Source: WHTX01 sp038255145 (GTDB taxonomy: Bacteria; Actinomycetota; Acidimicrobiia; Acidimicrobiales; CAIXPF01). Taken from it: a stretch of DNA of 64,000 nt. Below are positions 59,464-64,000 of this stretch, piece after piece (positions within the stretch are counted from its first letter, which is position 1; every line of letters starts with the position of its first letter). Under the pieces are notes generated by a model. The model worked only from the letters and a program-made list of their open reading frames with translations, had not been told where the DNA came from and did not search any database. Location of the stretch: the NCBI GenBank assembly GCA_038255145.1, contig JBBSLP010000019.1, positions 22,081-86,080 of the forward strand, written 5' to 3'. The position numbers were made by a program, and so were the translations under genes.

Positions 59464-60264
59464 TCAGCCGTCGTAGCGGTCGGCAGCCACCAGGGGGGCG
59501 ACCTCGGCGTCGACACCGTCGCCCAGCCAGGTGACCAGGATGGTGGCGAAGCTACCGCCCTGCTGGTCGACGTCGACGAGACCGGCCTTGACCAGCTCGA
59601 GCACGGCCAGGAAGCGCACCACGACCTCGACGCGCTCGGCCAGGCCGGCCACCAGGGTGCGGAAGGTGACCCGGCCCGTGCGCCTGACCTCGTCGGCCAC
59701 CTCGGTGATGGCGTCGGCGACGGACGCCCGCACCACGGTGACGTGGTCGACGGAGACGACGGGCACGGGCTTGGGGGCGGTGGCCCGCAGGTAGGCGGCC
59801 CGTAGCGCCTCGGGGGCGATGCCGACGAGCACGTCGGGGACCAGGCCCACGTAGCGGTCGTCGGGCCCGGCCACCCGGGGGGAGGAGCGGGCCGCGGCCA
59901 CGACGTGGGCGTCGAGGACCCGGGCCACGTCCTTGAACGTCTTGCACTCGAGCAGGCGGGAGAGGAGCAGGTCACGCTCCTCCCACAGGCCGAGCTCCTC
60001 GTCGAGGTCGATGTCGGCCTCGTCGGGGAGCAGACGGCGGGCCTTGAGCTCGACCAGGGTGGCGGCCACGAGCAGGAACTCCGACGCCACCTCGAGCTCG
60101 AGGTGCTCGAGGGTGTCCATGTGGGCCAGGTAGGCGGCCACGATGTCGTTGAGGCGCACCTCGAAGAGCTCGACCCGGTGCTCGAGGATCAGGTGCAGCA
60201 GCAGGTCGAAGGGCCCTTCGAAGACCGCCGTCTGCACCTCGTAGGGCTTCGCCGGCGTGGCCAT
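59464..60264 (-). CDS. scpA: segregation and condensation protein A
   Basis: 266-residue kleisin bridging SMC heads. N-terminal signature VFEGPFDLLLHLILEHRVELFEV and central AAYLAHMDTLEHLELEVASEFLLVAATLVELKARRLLP are typical; the C-terminal winged helix ends before DRYDG. ATG 60264 preferred to the GTG one codon upstream. First gene of the leftward operon. A palindrome overlaps its -10. Confidence 0.96.
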   Translation of the reverse strand: MATPAKPYEVQTAVFEGPFDLLLHLILEHRVELFEVRLNDIVAAYLAHMDTLEHLELEVASEFLLVAATLVELKARRLLPDEADIDLDEELGLWEERDLLLSRLLECKTFKDVARVLDAHVVAAARSSPRVAGPDDRYVGLVPDVLVGIAPEALRAAYLRATAPKPVPVVSVDHVTVVRASVADAITEVADEVRRTGRVTFRTLVAGLAERVEVVVRFLAVLELVKAGLVDVDQQGGSFATILVTWLGDGVDAEVAPLVAADRYDG

Positions 60265-60271
60265 CACCCCA

Positions 60272-60283
60272 GTGTAATTACAC
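60272..60283. promoter_or_regulatory. perfect palindrome GTGTAATTACAC upstream of scpA
   Basis: 12-bp AT-centred palindrome in a very GC-rich region. Its right half supplies most of the minus-strand TACACT hexamer 6 nt before the scpA ATG, so a bound protein would block the promoter. Confidence 0.45.
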
Positions 60284-60381
60284 CGCTGTCATCGTGGCAT
60301 GGTCGGCCCCCCCGGCCTGTGACCGGCTACGACGGCAGCGCTTGCACGGGCAACCGGTTCGGCGGTCGCAGGGGGTGCCGG

Positions 60382-60387
60382 TACCAT
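60382..60387 (+). promoter_or_regulatory. -10 element TACCAT, leaderless promoter of trpS
   Basis: TAnnnT hexamer 8 nt before the ATG at 60396. Confidence 0.5.
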
Positions 60388-60395
60388 CTGGCGCC

Positions 60396-61379
60396 ATGGC
60401 ACGAGTCCTGTCGGGCATCCAACCCACCGGCGCCCTCCACCTGGGCAACGTCCTCGGTGCGGTGCGCAACTGGGCCCTCGACCAGCACCGGGCCGACGCC
60501 TACTTCGTGGTCGTGGACCTCCACGCCCTGACCATCCCCCAGGACCCCGTCGTCCTGCGTCGCACCACGCTGGAGCTGGCCACCCTGCTGGTGGCCTGCG
60601 GCCTCGACCCCGACGCGTGCACCCTCTTCGTGCAGTCCCACCTGTCGGCCCACAGCGAGCTCAACTGGGTCATGCAGTGCACGGCGTCGGTCGGGGAACT
60701 GCGACGCATGGTGCAGTTCAAGGACAAGTCCGACAAGGCCGACTTCGTGTCGGCCGGGCTGTTCACCTACCCCGCCCTGCAGGCCGCCGACATCCTCCTC
60801 TACGACGCCGACCAGGTCCCCGTGGGCGAGGACCAGCGCCAGCACCTCGAGCTGACCCGCGACCTCGCCGTCCGCTTCAACTCCCGCTACGGGCCCACCT
60901 TCACCGTCCCCGAAGCCACCATCCCCCCCGAGGGGGCCCGGGTCATGGACCTGCAGTCCCCCACCGACAAGATGTCCAAGTCGTCCTCGGCCGAGACGGG
61001 CATCGTCTACGTGCTCGACGACCTCAAGTCGGTGCAACGCAAGGTCAAGCGGGCGGTGACCGACTCGGAGAACGAGGTGCGCTACGACGTGGCCTCCAAA
61101 CCCGGCGTGTCCAACCTGCTCTCCATCCTCGCCGCCTGCACCGGGTGCGAGGCGGCCGAGCTGGCCGGCTCCTACACCCAGTACGGCCCCCTCAAGGCCG
61201 ACACCGCCGAAGCCGTGGTCGAGACCCTGCGCCCCATCCAGGCCCGCTACGCCGAGCTGTCCGCCGACCCCGGCGCCATGGCCGCCATCCTGGCCAAGGG
61301 GGCCCTCAAGGCCGCAGCGGTGGCCAACCCCACCGTCGACCGGGCCCGCGAGGCCCTGGGCCTGCTCCCCCGGGCCTAG
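60396..61379 (+). CDS. trpS: tryptophanyl-tRNA synthetase
   Basis: 327-residue class I aminoacyl-tRNA synthetase. HIGH-type motif GALHLGN near residue 12, QVPVGEDQRQHLELTRDLA in the middle and KMSKSSS near residue 195. Length fits the bacterial enzyme. The ATG at 60396 is supported by the leaderless -10. Confidence 0.97.
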   Translation: MARVLSGIQPTGALHLGNVLGAVRNWALDQHRADAYFVVVDLHALTIPQDPVVLRRTTLELATLLVACGLDPDACTLFVQSHLSAHSELNWVMQCTASVGELRRMVQFKDKSDKADFVSAGLFTYPALQAADILLYDADQVPVGEDQRQHLELTRDLAVRFNSRYGPTFTVPEATIPPEGARVMDLQSPTDKMSKSSSAETGIVYVLDDLKSVQRKVKRAVTDSENEVRYDVASKPGVSNLLSILAACTGCEAAELAGSYTQYGPLKADTAEAVVETLRPIQARYAELSADPGAMAAILAKGALKAAAVANPTVDRAREALGLLPRA

Positions 61380-61387
61380 GCGTTGGC

Positions 61388-61888
61388 CTAGGCGCCGCGG
61401 TCGGCGTCGACCAACACCTGGCCCCACTCGACGGGGACCGTCCAACACTCGGCCGGCTCGTGGTGCTCGCGGGCCCAGGCCACCACCTCGTCCGACGCCC
61501 CGGCCGCAGCCAACGACGTCGCCCCGCCCTCGGTGTAGTGCAGGTAGCGACCCAGCCGTCCCGGGGCCCAGCGCACCCGGGCCAGCTCCAGCACGGTGGC
61601 GACGGTGCGCCCCACCACGCCCAGAGGGGCATCGGCCTTGCCCACGTCGTGGAGCAGGGCGGCCTGCTGCACCCACACCGGGGCGTCCGGGCCAGCCACG
61701 GCGTCGACCTGCCGGGCCACGGCCACGGTGTGGCGACGGTCCAAGGGGTGCTGTGCCGACCACAACGCGGCCAGGGGGGCAGGCAGTCGGGCCTCGGCCC
61801 AGGCGTCGTCCTCGGCGGGCGGCGGGGTGGCCCGCAGGGTCCACCAGAAGCGGTGGGCCAGGTGACCCAGCTCCCCCGTCGTGCGCAC
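61388..61888 (-). CDS. HD-domain phosphohydrolase-like protein
   Basis: 166 residues. HD-type metal residues: His in RRHTVAVARQV (about 53), the His-Asp pair in AALLHDVGKAD (about 80) and later His in WAREHHEP. Probably a nucleotide phosphohydrolase or a signalling HD protein; substrate unknown. Downstream of the NUDIX gene (6 nt) in the pyrG operon. Confidence 0.82.
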   Translation of the reverse strand: MRTTGELGHLAHRFWWTLRATPPPAEDDAWAEARLPAPLAALWSAQHPLDRRHTVAVARQVDAVAGPDAPVWVQQAALLHDVGKADAPLGVVGRTVATVLELARVRWAPGRLGRYLHYTEGGATSLAAAGASDEVVAWAREHHEPAECWTVPVEWGQVLVDADRGA

Positions 61889-61894
61889 CCCCGA

Positions 61895-62481
61895 TCAGAC
61901 CCCGAGGCGACGGGCGGCCAGCAGCAGGCCGATGATGGTCTTGGCGTCGATGAGCTCGCCCGACGCCACCAGGGTGGCCACGTCACGTAGGGCGACGCGC
62001 TCGACCTGCAGGAAGCGCTCCTCGACCCCATCGGCGGCCGAGGGCACCTCGGACAGGCCCGTGGCCAGGTAGATGTGGGTGCGCTGGTCGGTCATGCCCC
62101 CGGCGTTCACGAACACGGTGAGCAGCTCGTAGCTCGCCGCGGCCAGGCCCGCCTCCTCGGCCAGCTCCCGCGATGCGGTCAGCTCGGGGGGCTCGCCCTC
62201 CTTGTCCCGCAGGCCGGCGGGGATCTCCACCAGCCAGTCGTCGAGGGCCGGCCGGTACTGGCGCAGCACGACGATCTCGGGCCCATCGGGGGTGTCGACC
62301 ACGGGCACGACGGCCACCGCACCGGGCGAGCGCACGACGTCGCGGTCGAAGCCCTCACCGTCGGGGCTGGTGAAGTGGGCCGAGACCAGGTGCATGACGT
62401 GGCCCCGGTAGATGGAGCGCTCGTCGCCGGCCACGAAGCCCCCGGCCGCCGAGGGCGGCTCGACCCCGGGCCCCGCGCCCG

Positions 62482-62485
<4 letters not shown>
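61895..62485 (-). CDS. NUDIX hydrolase, ADP-ribose pyrophosphatase-like
   Basis: 196 residues. The NUDIX box runs GLRDKEGE...SRELAEEAGL (about 90-112) with REUxEExG intact, preceded by VVLRQYRPALDDWLVEIPAG, the pattern of ADP-ribose/GDP-sugar pyrophosphatases. Its ATG at 62485 overlaps the pyrG stop (ATGA), so the two are coupled. Confidence 0.92.

Positions 62486-64000
<1,515 letters not shown>

Overview
The window is 64 kb of very GC-rich, densely coding bacterial DNA with strong G/C at third codon positions. It looks like an actinobacterium, most plausibly the class Acidimicrobiia (inference). Supporting this are the block gcvH - FHA/zinc-ribbon protein - FtsR-type MerR - DUF151 nuclease - second MerR regulator, a DUF4193-like protein, an F420-type luciferase-like oxidoreductase, an AroH-class chorismate mutase, many GTG starts, and many -10 hexamers of the form TAnnnT lying 7-8 nt before start codons (leaderless promoters). 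There are no insertion sequences, prophage genes, CRISPR arrays or rRNA genes. One tRNA (Pro, GGG anticodon) is present. No gene-free stretch exceeds 300 bases; the longest gaps are about 230 bases (18753-18984 and 30410-30632) and both hold promoter-like signals.

Layout. 1-5.6 kb: end of an M20 peptidase, an isochorismatase-like hydrolase with a repeat-encoded N-terminus, a two-gene (R)-hydratase pair, a secreted L,D-transpeptidase and aroC. 5.7-9.3 kb: an acidic DUF4193-like protein, malonyl-CoA decarboxylase and a coupled membrane GGDEF cyclase. 9.3-12.7 kb: the gcvH-FHA-ftsR-DUF151-merR block, reading leftward. 12.7-21.3 kb: a nucleotidyltransferase/phosphomannomutase fusion, pgsA, a HIT protein, a DUF2079 membrane protein coupled to an SRAP protein, an F420-type oxidoreductase, MgtC and a histidine phosphatase. 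21.4-25 kb: a pilin-like gene beside two damaged genes, a chitinase and a family 2 glycosyltransferase, which meet head to head without their N-termini. 25-30.4 kb: aquaporin, dusB, maf, a nitroreductase fusion and zwf.

30.4-38.8 kb is a complete chemotaxis operon (receptor, cheA, cheW, cheY, cheB, cheR, cheX, then a receiver-GGDEF protein). Nearly every junction overlaps, and the operon is preceded by a motility-sigma (FliA/WhiG-type) promoter match. It joins chemotaxis signalling to cyclic-di-GMP. 38.8-40 kb: divergent ohr/ohrR with a clear operator, then tRNA-Pro. 40-46 kb: acyl-CoA carboxylase beta chain, a SpoIIE-type phosphatase, and DUF512 - a 52-residue repeat ORF - der, stitched by two ATGA overlaps. 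46-53.4 kb: an orphan substrate-binding lipoprotein, a membrane protein, a receiver/histidine kinase/NarL-type regulator set and an MFS transporter.

53.4-64 kb: ispH, then a long leftward housekeeping operon scpA-scpB-rluB-aroH-tyrA-cmk-plsC-hypothetical (chromosome segregation, rRNA modification, aromatic amino acids, CMP kinase, lipid acylation), trpS, and pyrG-NUDIX-HD, with pyrG running off the right edge.

Most notable for a second look: the broken chitinase/glycosyltransferase junction near 23.4 kb, the LRAEP-repeat small ORF upstream of der, the motility-sigma promoter on the chemotaxis/c-di-GMP operon, the ohr operator, the recurrent leaderless promoter geometry, and short tandem repeats whose unit is always a multiple of 3.
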